Below, piece by piece: positions 1 through 8,964 of a stretch of 64,000 nt of DNA. Each line of letters starts with the position of its first letter. The first letter of the stretch is position 1. The notes beneath the pieces were generated by a model that was not told the DNA's origin, ran no database searches, and saw only the letters and a list, made by a program, of their open reading frames with translations. The position numbers and the translations under genes are program-made. The stretch is from Gp13-AA77 sp035946735 (GTDB lineage: Bacteria > Acidobacteriota > Terriglobia > UBA7540), in contig DASYYZ010000130.1 in assembly GCA_035946735.1 (NCBI GenBank), positions 1 through 64,000 on the forward strand, read 5' to 3'.

Positions 1-108
1 AGTGCTAAGCTACTCAAACAGGACGACTTATTTCGCCATCAGATTCACCAGCCTTCAGCCCGTACCTCATTTTCCAGACACCCTCTCCGTAGTTCCGAGA
101 TCTCAAGA

Positions 109-1677
109 ATGCTAGCCATTGCTGCTTGCATTCTTCTGACCGGCGCTGCGACTCTGGCCACCGACGTGGCGACCTATCACAACGATGTTGCGCGCACCGG
201 CCAGAATCTGCAGGAAACGATCCTCGCGACCAGCAACGTCAACTCCTCGACCTTCGGTAAGTTGTTCACCATTCCAGTTGACAATGTGATCGACGCCCAG
301 CCTTTGTATCTGTCTGCGGTTACCGTTTCGGGCGCGACACACAACGTTCTTTACGCCGTTACTGAGAACGACACCGTGTACGCCTTTGATGCCGACACCG
401 GCGCCTCGCTGTGGCAGGTCTCTGTCCTCGGTTCCGGTGAGACGCCCTCCGATACGCGCAACTGCAGCCAGATTACGCCTGAAATCGGCGTTACCTCCAC
501 TCCCGTGATCGACCGCAGCAGCGGACCGAACGGCACCATCTACGTTGTGGCGATGAGCAAGAATTCCTCAGGAACATACTTTCAACGCCTGCACGCCTTG
601 GACATGACCACTGGCACAGAAGAGTTCGGAGGACCGGTCACGGTTCAGGCGAAGTACCCGGGAAAGGGCGACAACAGCCAGGGCGGGTTCGTGGTCTTCG
701 ATCCCAAGCAATACGCGGAGCGGGCGGGTCTGCTCCTGCTGAACCATGTCATCTATACGGCATGGACATCGCACTGTGACATTCGTCCCTATACGGGCTG
801 GCTGATCTCCTATAGCGAGAGTACGCTGGCTCAAGTAAGCGTGCTCGACATCACGCCGAACGGCAGTGAAGGAGCCATCTGGCAGGCCGGCGATGGCCTC
901 GCTTCCGACGGAAGCAACATCTACTTTCTCGATGCCAACGGCACCTTCGACACAACGCTCAACTCGCAGGGATTCCCGAACATGGACGATTATGGAAACG
1001 CTTTTATGAAGGTCTCGACGGCCAACGGCAAGCTGGCGGTTGCCGACTACTTCAATATGTATAACACCGTGTCAGAATCGGACGCCGACGAGGATCTCGG
1101 TTCCGGCGGAGCCATGCTGCTGCCGCCCATGAAGGATTCCAGTGGCGCCACTCAACATCTGGCGATCGGAGCCGGCAAGGACTCGAACATCTACATCGTG
1201 AATCGCAGCAATCTGGGGAAATTTAATCCGAACAACGATAATGCGATCTATCAGGAAATTGACGGTACGCTTCCCGGCGGAGACTGGTCGATGCCCGCCT
1301 ATTTCGCCGGCAGTGTCTACTTCGCACCGCAAGGGAACAATCTCCTGCAGTTTAAGTTCACCAAGGCTAGACTCGCCACCTCGGCTGCATCGAAGAGTGC
1401 GGCGACCTTTGAATACCCAGGGTCGACGCCCAGCGTGTCGGCCAATGGATCCACGAACGGCATCGTGTGGGCGGTTGAGCACAGCAATCCCTCAGTGCTC
1501 CACGCCTACAATGCCACCAACCTCGGGTCCGAGCTTTACAACAGCAATCAGGCCGCGGGCGGTCGCGATCAATTCGGAACCGCCAGCCACTTCGGAACGC
1601 CAACCATTGTGAACGGCAAGGTCTACGTGGGCACTACGGCTGGGGTGGCGGTGTTCGGGCTGCTGGGAGGCAAGTAG
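109..1677 (+). CDS. Secreted PQQ-like beta-propeller repeat protein
   Basis: The 522-residue product starts with a short hydrophobic stretch, probably an export signal, followed by repeats typical of PQQ/quinoprotein-like propellers, such as LYAVTENDTVYAFDADTG near residue 80 and KVYVGTTAGVAVFGL at the C-terminus. The family folds as a beta-propeller and acts outside the cytoplasm; no catalytic cofactor residues could be assigned, so a binding or structural role is as likely as dehydrogenase activity. The reading frame is open from base 1, so the true start may lie upstream of this window. The ATG at 109 has no clear ribosome-binding site. The next gene on the same strand is a methyltransferase with no obvious link to it. 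Confidence 0.7.
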   Translation: MLAIAACILLTGAATLATDVATYHNDVARTGQNLQETILATSNVNSSTFGKLFTIPVDNVIDAQPLYLSAVTVSGATHNVLYAVTENDTVYAFDADTGASLWQVSVLGSGETPSDTRNCSQITPEIGVTSTPVIDRSSGPNGTIYVVAMSKNSSGTYFQRLHALDMTTGTEEFGGPVTVQAKYPGKGDNSQGGFVVFDPKQYAERAGLLLLNHVIYTAWTSHCDIRPYTGWLISYSESTLAQVSVLDITPNGSEGAIWQAGDGLASDGSNIYFLDANGTFDTTLNSQGFPNMDDYGNAFMKVSTANGKLAVADYFNMYNTVSESDADEDLGSGGAMLLPPMKDSSGATQHLAIGAGKDSNIYIVNRSNLGKFNPNNDNAIYQEIDGTLPGGDWSMPAYFAGSVYFAPQGNNLLQFKFTKARLATSAASKSAATFEYPGSTPSVSANGSTNGIVWAVEHSNPSVLHAYNATNLGSELYNSNQAAGGRDQFGTASHFGTPTIVNGKVYVGTTAGVAVFGLLGGK

Positions 1678-1725
1678 CGAGGGCGTGCGAGCAAGGGACG
1701 TCGCGCGGGGCGCGCCGGAGTGATG

Positions 1726-2559
1726 ATGTCAAGGAGTTCGATAACCGACTGGGAGCGAGAAACGCGGTGGCGCGAGGAAGCCAGGTTTTTTGACTCCGTT
1801 GCCGCTCGTCACTCCCAAAGGATCGAGGCTATTGATCCGCTGGTGCTGGCCCGTTACGGCCCTCCTTCACCTCGGCGGCGCTTCAGTCTTGAGTACCGGT
1901 TCCGGCTTCTCGGCAGTCTGCAAAACCGCGATGTCCTCGACACCGGGTGCGGCGACGGCACCAATTCGATTCTGCTGGCAAAACTCGGCGCGCGGGTTAC
2001 CGGCGTTGATATCTCGCCGGCGTCAATCGAACTTGCCCGCAGAAGAGCGTCGATCAACGCGTTGGAAGGCTCGACTCAATTTATATGCTCGCCGCTTGAG
2101 ACGGCTGACTTCCCGCCGAATTCGTTTGATGTCATCTGGTGCGATGCGGTCCTCCATCATCTTATCTCTGATCTCGACTCGCTGCTGACGCGGTTCGTCA
2201 AATGGGCCAGACCCGGCGGCCTGGTGTTGCTGGCCGAGCCAGTAAACCTCAATCGGCTGCTGCGCCGAATCCGCTTCCTGGTTCCGGTCAAGACCAACGC
2301 GACGCCCGATGAACGGCCGCTCGAAAGGCCGGAACTCGCCATCATCCAGCGCTATTTTCCCGAATGGCATTTCCGCCATTTCCTGCTCTTTGCCCGGCTG
2401 GACCGGTTCCTTTTCTTGAACCGCAACTACGAGCACTCCCCTCGATTTCGCCGTGTCCTTTCCGACGCTCTGGCCATCGTCGATTACGGCCTTCTGTCGT
2501 TGCCGGGGGCCAGGAATTTGGGCGGGACGGCAGTCATCGCCGGACGCGTGAAGAAGTGA
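1726..2559 (+). CDS. Class I SAM-dependent methyltransferase
   Basis: Predicted 277-residue cytoplasmic methyltransferase. The SAM-binding motif I reads VLDTGCGDGTNSILLA around residue 70, followed by the acidic ribose-binding residue in GVDIS and a post-motif FDVIWCDAVLHHL. This is the Methyltransf_11 pattern used on small molecules and lipids; the substrate cannot be read from sequence. GTG and ATG triplets occur at 1720, 1723 and 1726; the last is chosen because GGAG at 1717-1720 is then about 5 nt away. It is convergent with the polysaccharide operon on the other strand, which also ends in a methyltransferase, so a role in glycan or lipid decoration is possible but unproven. Confidence 0.75.
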   Translation: MSRSSITDWERETRWREEARFFDSVAARHSQRIEAIDPLVLARYGPPSPRRRFSLEYRFRLLGSLQNRDVLDTGCGDGTNSILLAKLGARVTGVDISPASIELARRRASINALEGSTQFICSPLETADFPPNSFDVIWCDAVLHHLISDLDSLLTRFVKWARPGGLVLLAEPVNLNRLLRRIRFLVPVKTNATPDERPLERPELAIIQRYFPEWHFRHFLLFARLDRFLFLNRNYEHSPRFRRVLSDALAIVDYGLLSLPGARNLGGTAVIAGRVKK

Positions 2560-2610
2560 CTGGTCGTTGGCGTTTTTTCCCTTCTTCTGCCCCTTTTTGT
2601 CTCCTTCGCT

Positions 2611-3477
2611 TTAATCCTTGCCGACATCCTCTGGTTCCGCGACCGCGAAACCGGCAATACCAGCGCCGCGCCCGGTGTCCTTGTCCAGCATCAGCTTAAA
2701 GCCAGCCTGCTGCAGGTGCTCGATCAGTTGACTTTTGCCGAGGTTCAGTTCAGCCGGGACCTCGTGGTACTGGACTGCTACGCGTCCGAAACGGCGGAGC
2801 GCACTGGGTGGTGTCGAGAGCACCACCTCATACTCGTTGCCGTGGATATTCATCTTGACTAAATCAACCTTGTTAATCCCCTGGCTGTCGAGGAGTCCGA
2901 CCAGAGTCTCGGTTTGGACGGGAATGCCTTTTCCGCTGGGCTTGGCGAATCCCTTGTGACGCTCGTTCAGCCGATTCGTTAACGGCGACAATACAGCCCG
3001 ATATTGGCTGGGCACGCCGGAGCCAGACTCCATGAATTGGCAGCCCGAGGAGGCGGTAACGGCACACTTCAGTCTCGTGACACGGTTCTCGAGTAGATTG
3101 GCTTTCGCAAGCTGCGCCAGGCGATCGAAAGTCTCAGGGAAGGGCTCGATAGCGATGATTCGAGCAGAGGGTGCTTCGCGTGCCGCGTACAAAGTGAATA
3201 AACCGACATTTGCGCCTACATCGACAATGATACGGTCAGAGGCCTTGACAGGATAATGTCGGCGTACGAAAACCAGCCAGAAGACTACCAAGTCAGTGAA
3301 CTCAGTCAGGCTGAGGGTCTCGCCCGTGCGTAACCTGACTTCGTAAGGGAAAGGAATGGCGCGGAGCCCGAGATACGCGAGAGTCAATGGGAACCACTGA
3401 CTTGTCTCCTTCCGGCAGATCCAAATCTCGGGAAGTCGGCGGAGATTTTGTAGGGCATTAATGCTGCAACGCAACAT
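2611..3477 (-). CDS. FkbM family methyltransferase
   Basis: Predicted 288-residue SAM-dependent methyltransferase of the FkbM family. Visible marks are IIVDVGANVGLFTLYAAR (SAM-binding glycine loop) and AIEPFPETFDRL (acidic residue binding the ribose), followed by DLVKMNIHGNEYEVVL, a variant of the usual family segment. FkbM proteins often O-methylate sugars in polysaccharide clusters, which fits the last position in this minus-strand operon. The frame extends to 3627, into the end of the preceding ligase gene; the internal ATG at 3477 is preferred because it leaves an 88-bp gap and the extra residues are arginine-rich and unlike the family. Confidence 0.75.
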   Translation of the reverse strand: MLRCSINALQNLRRLPEIWICRKETSQWFPLTLAYLGLRAIPFPYEVRLRTGETLSLTEFTDLVVFWLVFVRRHYPVKASDRIIVDVGANVGLFTLYAAREAPSARIIAIEPFPETFDRLAQLAKANLLENRVTRLKCAVTASSGCQFMESGSGVPSQYRAVLSPLTNRLNERHKGFAKPSGKGIPVQTETLVGLLDSQGINKVDLVKMNIHGNEYEVVLSTPPSALRRFGRVAVQYHEVPAELNLGKSQLIEHLQQAGFKLMLDKDTGRGAGIAGFAVAEPEDVGKD

Positions 3478-3565
3478 AATATGCCGGCCTGACAGGCCTC
3501 GTCTGAGACGGCACTTTCTGGAAAACAGCTCGCACGATGAAAACTCGTCACAAACCGATTCGCGG

Positions 3566-4864
3566 TCAGCCGCTCCAGACCGCCGCGGATCGTCGCTGCC
3601 GCGCATACGCCGCGCGCTCCGGCGCAAGAGCCGGCGTCAAACCAGCCTCAGTCTGGGCGCGCCTTCGTTCCTCGGCAATGGCCAGCAGAACCCAGGTGTA
3701 AGACACCGTGAAGTAGGGAAAATACTGGTACGCTTCCGGAGCGAAGGAGGCTCCCACCAGGAAGCCGACCAGGGTGCTCTGGAGGGCCGCGTAGTAAAGC
3801 TTCGTCTCATCATCGAGATCCGGAATCCGCTTCAGGCGGCGCAGGTTCGCAAAGGCTTGCCAGAAGATCAGGAGATAGAGAGCCAGAGCCGGCAGTCCTC
3901 CCTCGACGCCGATCTGGAGGAAAGAATTATGAACCTCCCGCCACATGCCCGAGTAACTCACGAAATTCTTGGTGCCGATCCCGAACAGCGGATGCTTCAA
4001 TATACCGCTCCAGCTTCGGACCATGAGTTCCCGGCGTTGCAGGTAGGAGCCGTAGGCCGAGGTATTGTCCACCCCTGACGCCTCCTCTTCGCCTGACATG
4101 GCGAGGAACCGGCTCTTGACTTTATTTCCCTGGAAGAGCGCCAGCGCTGCCACAATCACGGTAACGACGATCAGCAGGTGCGGGCGCCGTCCCTTGATGG
4201 CAAAGTGCCACAAACAAATCATTCCCGTGACGATCAGAGCGATGAGCCCCGCCCGCGAAGCGGTGAGAAACAGGGCCGTAACCAGCACGAGCATGGCGGC
4301 TGCCCACCCGGCCTTGCGAATCCAGCTCCCGGTCTTCAAGAGGAAGGCAAAACAAAAGGGCAGCGTCAGCACGATCGCGAACGCCAAATCGTTCGGGTTC
4401 TCGTAGATGCCGTGCAGCACTCCGGTCAGGCGGGGACGAGAGTGGCCTTTGATGACCGATATAACGCCCACCGCCACCACGGAGGCCGTTTGAATGAAAA
4501 GCAGTCTCCGAAGCCGGGAGAGAGTGGTGACCGCCAGCACGATCACCAGCACCGTCACAAAAGCCTTGGCGAAGTCGAGCGTATTGAAAAACGCGCCGCC
4601 CCGCCACACCGGCGAAATCATGGCCGAAGCGAACAGTTGGCCGATCAGCAGGAACAGGTAGAGGATCTCCAGTGGAAGATCTTGGAGCCGGCGCTTAGCT
4701 CGACCCAAACTCAGCAGTAACGCCAGCAGCGCCAGCAAGCCGGAAATCTTGGCGATCGGGATGAGATGCAACCCCGGGATCCAATCCTCGGGCCGGGCGC
4801 AATACACGATAAAGAATGCTGCCAGCCAGAAGTAGGCTCCACTGAGAGGTTCCGCCCGAATCAT
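3566..4864 (-). CDS. O-antigen ligase / polymerase-like membrane protein
   Basis: The 432-residue protein is almost entirely hydrophobic, with about ten membrane segments. It carries the hallmark of the Wzy_C / O-antigen ligase family near the C-terminal half: KHPLFGIGTKNFV followed by HNSFLQIGVEGG, in the large periplasmic loop. Members either polymerise repeat units (Wzy) or transfer the polymer to an acceptor (WaaL); sequence alone does not separate the two. The frame begins at 5026, but the ATG at 4864 avoids overlap with the upstream glycosyltransferase and removes an arginine-rich artefactual N-terminus. It lies in a four-gene polysaccharide operon. Confidence 0.75.
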   Translation of the reverse strand: MIRAEPLSGAYFWLAAFFIVYCARPEDWIPGLHLIPIAKISGLLALLALLLSLGRAKRRLQDLPLEILYLFLLIGQLFASAMISPVWRGGAFFNTLDFAKAFVTVLVIVLAVTTLSRLRRLLFIQTASVVAVGVISVIKGHSRPRLTGVLHGIYENPNDLAFAIVLTLPFCFAFLLKTGSWIRKAGWAAAMLVLVTALFLTASRAGLIALIVTGMICLWHFAIKGRRPHLLIVVTVIVAALALFQGNKVKSRFLAMSGEEEASGVDNTSAYGSYLQRRELMVRSWSGILKHPLFGIGTKNFVSYSGMWREVHNSFLQIGVEGGLPALALYLLIFWQAFANLRRLKRIPDLDDETKLYYAALQSTLVGFLVGASFAPEAYQYFPYFTVSYTWVLLAIAEERRRAQTEAGLTPALAPERAAYARQRRSAAVWSG

Positions 4865-4961
4865 CCGCTGACCGCGCTGGAGTGCCCGTCCTACGGCTTC
4901 CACCCGTCCTCCGCTTCGTCCTCTCCGAATCCTCGTCCTGCGAGGGATTGTCCAAGGCTGC

Positions 4962-6074
4962 TCAGCGTGTCCAAGCCACTCTCCTGCCCGTGGCGATGTA
5001 AGCGAACGCCACGATCGCGGCGGCATTCAGCACCAGAAACGTGGAGCAAACCTGCGCCAATCGCGAGATCAGTCCAAGCCGGGCACGAAACGCCGTCAGC
5101 AGGGCGCATAGCCCGAGAGCCATTTCGCCCGCCAGGGCCACGCGGTATAAGGCGGAGGTTAGAACAATTGAGGACACCAGAATACCGAGCAGCGCGAACG
5201 GCACCACCAAGCGCAGCAGCTTGTGGCTGATCAATCTGAAGCGTATCGGGTTGCTGGCCGTCAGAAGCCAGGGGGCCAGTTGCAGCAATTGGTAATTGCC
5301 CGCCAGCGTGCGGACCTTGCGCCAGAACTCGTGGCGGCTACCGCCCAGTTGGTCGCGTGAAACGGCCCGGCCATCAAAGATTACTCGCTGTCCCCGGCCC
5401 GCCACCAGGAGCGGGATAAAAACATCATCGAGAATGGCCCCTGCCGGCAGGGTGGGCACCGCTTTTTTGCGCGCCGCGTAGAGCGCGCCCGTGACTCCGA
5501 CCACTGAGCCCGACGCGCTCTCCCACTGCCGAATCTTCTTCTCATACTGCCAGTAGAATCCAAGACCTGCCATCATCGCCTCTCCAGCGCAATCGAGGAG
5601 CAATTCGCCGCTCGCGCAGCCGACGCCGGAGTCGGCAAAGTTCTCCACCAGGAACCTCACCGCGTCCGAATCGATCGACTGGCGCGCGTCGGTGAACACC
5701 ACAATATCTCCCTGGGCCGCTGCGACCGCCCGGTTGAGGGCCTCGGCTTTCCCCTCATTCACGGGCACAATGATCGCGAGCCGGCGCTCACCGTGCCAAG
5801 CCCGAAGGATCTCGTTGGTTGCGTCGCTCGAGCCATCCGACACCACTACAAGCTCCAGGCGCCCCGCGGGATAATCAAGCTCCTGCAGGTTTCGCAACTT
5901 CGCCGGCAGCGCGGCAGCTTCGTTGTGCACAGCCATCAGAATCGAAACCTCCGGCTGGATCGATTCTCGATGCACCGGGTGCGGGCGCAAGCGACTGCTA
6001 AGGTAAAGCCAAAAGGGATATCCAAGGAAAGTGTAGAGCAGCAGGGCCCCTGAAACCCAGAACGCATACCTCAT
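4962..6074 (-). CDS. Family 2 glycosyltransferase, membrane-anchored
   Basis: Predicted 370-residue GT-A fold glycosyltransferase. An N-terminal membrane segment precedes the catalytic domain with SILMAVHNEA, VVVSDGSSDAT (nucleotide-binding), VFTDARQ (DXD-like metal site) and ILDDVF, the likely catalytic-base region. Two or three C-terminal membrane helices follow. The family extends lipid-linked glycans on the cytoplasmic face. Its start overlaps the stop of the upstream sugar transferase by 4 bp (ATGA), implying translational coupling and joint action in building a lipid-linked repeat unit. Confidence 0.85.
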   Translation of the reverse strand: MRYAFWVSGALLLYTFLGYPFWLYLSSRLRPHPVHRESIQPEVSILMAVHNEAAALPAKLRNLQELDYPAGRLELVVVSDGSSDATNEILRAWHGERRLAIIVPVNEGKAEALNRAVAAAQGDIVVFTDARQSIDSDAVRFLVENFADSGVGCASGELLLDCAGEAMMAGLGFYWQYEKKIRQWESASGSVVGVTGALYAARKKAVPTLPAGAILDDVFIPLLVAGRGQRVIFDGRAVSRDQLGGSRHEFWRKVRTLAGNYQLLQLAPWLLTASNPIRFRLISHKLLRLVVPFALLGILVSSIVLTSALYRVALAGEMALGLCALLTAFRARLGLISRLAQVCSTFLVLNAAAIVAFAYIATGRRVAWTR

Positions 6075-7465
6075 TTGGCGCCCCTTCCCAAAAGCACGGT
6101 TTTCAGGGTGATGAAGAGAATCAGCAGGTCCAGGGAGAGCGACATGTTCTTGATGTAGAACAGGTCGTATTCAAGCTTTTCGCGGCTCTCTTCGACGCTC
6201 GATCCGTAAGCGTAACACACCTGCGCCCAACCAGTCAGACCGGGCGGCACCGAGTGGCGCAAACCGTAGTAGGGAATCTGATCGCACAGTATGTCGACGA
6301 AATGGGGGCGTTCGGGCCGCGGACCGACGATGTTCATGTCGCCGCGCAAAATGTTGACGAGCTGCGGCAGCTCATCGAACCGGAGCGTCCGGATCACCCG
6401 GCCTACGCGCGTGACACGCGGATCCTTCTCCTGCGCCCAAACCGGCCCGGTCATTGACTCCGCTCCTGCGCGCATCGAGCGAAACTTGAGAATCTCAAAG
6501 ACCCTGCCTCCAAGACCCACGCGCTTCTGGCGAAACAGGGGGCCGCCGCGAGACTCCATCGCCACGGCCAGAGCCGTCAGAACCATCAAAGGGCTCGTCA
6601 CCACCAGGGCCACGGCGGAGATGATCAGGCTGTAAAGCCGCTTCTTCAGCAGCCTGCTGGAAGAAACGTGAAAGCCGCTGGAGAAGAGCATCGCACCCGG
6701 CAGTACGGAATCCACCGGCAGCCTGCCGGCCATGGTCTCGTAAAGCTGCGATCCGTCCTGGACCATGACGCCTTGCGTTTTCAGACGCAAAAGCTCCTGC
6801 ACGGGCAAGGCGCCCCGCCGCTCGCTCATGGTGACGATCACGCGGTCAACGGGCCGCTCTCGAATGACCTCGGCAAACGCGGAGAGCTCTCCCAGTTGGC
6901 TGAGCGCGACGGCGGGCTTATTGCCGTCCTGGTAGGGACCGCCCACGTATCCGATCAAGCCGATGCCGAGCTCAGGCCGCTTTGCGATCTCAGTCGCCAG
7001 CCGGCTCACCAGAGGTCCCGAACCAAGCAGGAGCGCGCGCTCAGCCCAGCGCGGCGAACGATTGAGCCTGAAGAACGCGGTTCGAGAAGCGCACAGTGCA
7101 GCCGACGCTAGAATCACGCCCGGGAAGATCACGGATTCCTGCAGCCGCACTGTCGGCACCAGCTCGTAAAGCACGGCAAGGACGATACATGCGCTGCCAA
7201 TCGCCACAAAAATGCGAGTCCAAACCTCGACGGGATTCGCTTGAACGCTGGCACTGTAAAGATCGACATAGTAGACGCAAAACCAGAGCACTCCTACCGC
7301 CACGACGAGACGCAAAAAGCCGCCTTCGTACACCAGCACCTCGGGCGTGTCGCCGCGATAAGACACCGCCATCGGAATCAGCCAGGCCAAAATGACCAGC
7401 AGCAGTTCCGATACGACCAGGACCAAAGTCCGTTTCGGATAGTAAATGTTAAATAAACGAACCAT
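6071..7465 (-). CDS. Undecaprenyl-phosphate sugar phosphotransferase (exopolysaccharide priming enzyme)
   Basis: Predicted 464-residue polyisoprenyl-phosphate hexose-1-phosphate transferase. Four to five N-terminal membrane segments and a Rossmann-like middle region (LLLGSGPLVSRLA) precede the C-terminal bacterial sugar transferase domain, recognised by GPLFRQKRVGLGGRVFEILK, LRFDELPQLVNIL and GDMNIVGPRPERP. Members load the first sugar phosphate onto the carrier lipid, starting exopolysaccharide or O-unit synthesis. It is the first gene of the minus-strand operon, in keeping with that role. The length fits the EpsB/WbaP-like group. The sugar (glucose, galactose or other) is not determinable. 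Confidence 0.88.
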   Translation of the reverse strand: MVRLFNIYYPKRTLVLVVSELLLVILAWLIPMAVSYRGDTPEVLVYEGGFLRLVVAVGVLWFCVYYVDLYSASVQANPVEVWTRIFVAIGSACIVLAVLYELVPTVRLQESVIFPGVILASAALCASRTAFFRLNRSPRWAERALLLGSGPLVSRLATEIAKRPELGIGLIGYVGGPYQDGNKPAVALSQLGELSAFAEVIRERPVDRVIVTMSERRGALPVQELLRLKTQGVMVQDGSQLYETMAGRLPVDSVLPGAMLFSSGFHVSSSRLLKKRLYSLIISAVALVVTSPLMVLTALAVAMESRGGPLFRQKRVGLGGRVFEILKFRSMRAGAESMTGPVWAQEKDPRVTRVGRVIRTLRFDELPQLVNILRGDMNIVGPRPERPHFVDILCDQIPYYGLRHSVPPGLTGWAQVCYAYGSSVEESREKLEYDLFYIKNMSLSLDLLILFITLKTVLLGRGAK

Positions 7466-7996
7466 TGAAAAGAGGCTTCAGCATATCGAGCGCATCGGCG
7501 GTCTGGTCTCCTGAGGAGGATGGTCACAACTTAGTATTGATGTTATTACAATCATTGATCGCGTCCACGGTTGTCAGGCCGGGCCCAAGTCGACGCGGAG
7601 CGCCGGGACGGCGGGAAAAGTGCAGCGCAAACACGCGACCCTTATAGCCTATTATAACTTGCGAATTGAATGGACGGCGCATCGGCCGGTCATCAGGCTG
7701 GATCGCCGGGGCTCAGCCGTCCGGCGATGGAGGCGGCGGCTGGCGAACCAGACTCAAGATTCGGCACCAAAGCTTTCCGCTCGTTCTGCCCTCGCAAGAC
7801 GCCGGGCTTCCTGGCATTCCCAGGATCACCCGCCGCGACCTAAAGCCCGCCAGACCATCTAACCTGGGTTAGATGGCGTTCCCAGGTCTTTTAGCTTGAC
7901 TTATGTTGCGCCGAAGCTGCCCCGCCGGAGTAAGATAGGGCTCGCGCTCTAAGGTCGATATCGAGTTGACCGAGTAAAGCCCAGAAAGGACTCAAG
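7466..7996. other. Intergenic region between divergent EPS operon and trxB
   Basis: About 530 bp without a convincing gene. It must hold the promoter of the minus-strand polysaccharide operon and that of trxB on the plus strand. An AT-rich patch lies around 7530-7565 and another around 7638-7660. The strongest structural feature is the inverted repeat at 7855-7876. A TTGACT at 7896-7901 lacks a -10 box at normal spacing. Short open frames between 7620 and 7872 have no coding signature that I recognise. Confidence 0.6.
7855..7876. repeat. Perfect 10-bp inverted repeat upstream of trxB
   Basis: CCATCTAACC at 7855-7864 and GGTTAGATGG at 7867-7876 are exact reverse complements separated by TG. 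The flanks can extend the pairing loosely (AGACC at 7852-7856 and GGTCT further downstream). It lies about 120 bp upstream of trxB. It could be an operator for a dimeric regulator or an RNA hairpin; there is no clean U-run, so an intrinsic terminator is less likely. Confidence 0.5.
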
Positions 7997-8920
7997 ATGC
8001 GCAATGTTGTGATTGTCGGTTCGGGTTGTGCGGGTTTGACTGCCGCGATTTATGCCGCCCGCGCCAACCTGAAGCCGCTGGTGATTCGTGGTCTCGAGGC
8101 CGGCGGACAGTTGACGCTGACAACGCTGGTGGAGAATTTTCCGGGATTTCCTGCCGGCGTTCAGGGTCCGGAGTTGATCGAGCTCATGCAGAAGCAGGCT
8201 GCCGTGTTCGGCGCTGAGTTCACGGAGGGCAACGTGACGCGCGCCGATCTATCCAAGCGGCCCTTCACGATCGAGCTCGAGTCGGAGAGCATAGAGACCA
8301 GCACCCTGATCATCGCGTCGGGCGCTTCGGCCAAACTGCTCGGCCTCGAGTCGGAGCGAAAGCTGCTCGGTCACGGCGTCTCCACTTGCGCCACCTGCGA
8401 TGGCTACTTCTTTCGTGGTAAGGACGTGGTGGTGGTGGGCGGAGGCGATACCGCAGCCGAGGACGCCTTGTTCCTGACGCGCTATGCGAGTGCGGTCACG
8501 ATCGTGCACCGCCGCGACCAGCTTCGGGCGTCAAAAATCATGCAAGACCGCCTCTTCCGCAATGACAAAATTCACTTTGCCTGGGATTCGGCCGTCCTGG
8601 ATATTCTGGATCCGAGCCAGGGTGAGGTGACTGCTGTAAGCCTGCAGAATGTAAAGAGCAGCGAGGAAAGCGTCAAGCCCGTGGCCGGAGTTTTCATCGG
8701 GATTGGTCATTCGCCCAACACATCTGTCTTCCGGGGCCAGGTCGACGTGAACGAGAACGGATACATCATCACCCACGACGGCTCCAAGACGAACATTCCA
8801 GGCGTCTTTGCCGCCGGGGACGTGCAGGACCATATCTACCGGCAGGCCGTAACGGCGGCAGGTTCCGGCTGCATGGCGGCCATGGATGCAGAGAGATTTT
8901 TGGAGGCTGAAGGAAAATAG
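7997..8920 (+). CDS. trxB: Thioredoxin reductase
   Basis: Predicted 307-residue FAD enzyme that reduces thioredoxin with NADPH in the cytoplasm. The FAD-binding motif GSGCAGLTAA is near residue 8, the redox-active disulfide is CATC at residues 131-134, the NADPH-binding motif VVVGGGDTAAEDALFL follows directly, and a C-terminal FAD motif reads GVFAAGDVQD. Order and length match the low-molecular-weight bacterial family. A strong Shine-Dalgarno (AGAAAGGA) lies just before the ATG. The proline dehydrogenase gene follows on the same strand. Confidence 0.95.
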   Translation: MRNVVIVGSGCAGLTAAIYAARANLKPLVIRGLEAGGQLTLTTLVENFPGFPAGVQGPELIELMQKQAAVFGAEFTEGNVTRADLSKRPFTIELESESIETSTLIIASGASAKLLGLESERKLLGHGVSTCATCDGYFFRGKDVVVVGGGDTAAEDALFLTRYASAVTIVHRRDQLRASKIMQDRLFRNDKIHFAWDSAVLDILDPSQGEVTAVSLQNVKSSEESVKPVAGVFIGIGHSPNTSVFRGQVDVNENGYIITHDGSKTNIPGVFAAGDVQDHIYRQAVTAAGSGCMAAMDAERFLEAEGK

Positions 8921-8964
8921 AAGCTTCCTGCTTTGCATTGTGGCTTCTGACTTCTGCCTTTCTC

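Noticed and set aside
7620..7872. Short overlapping plus-strand frames in the trxB upstream region
   Set aside because: No ribosome-binding site, no recognisable protein features and overlap of two frames over the same DNA.
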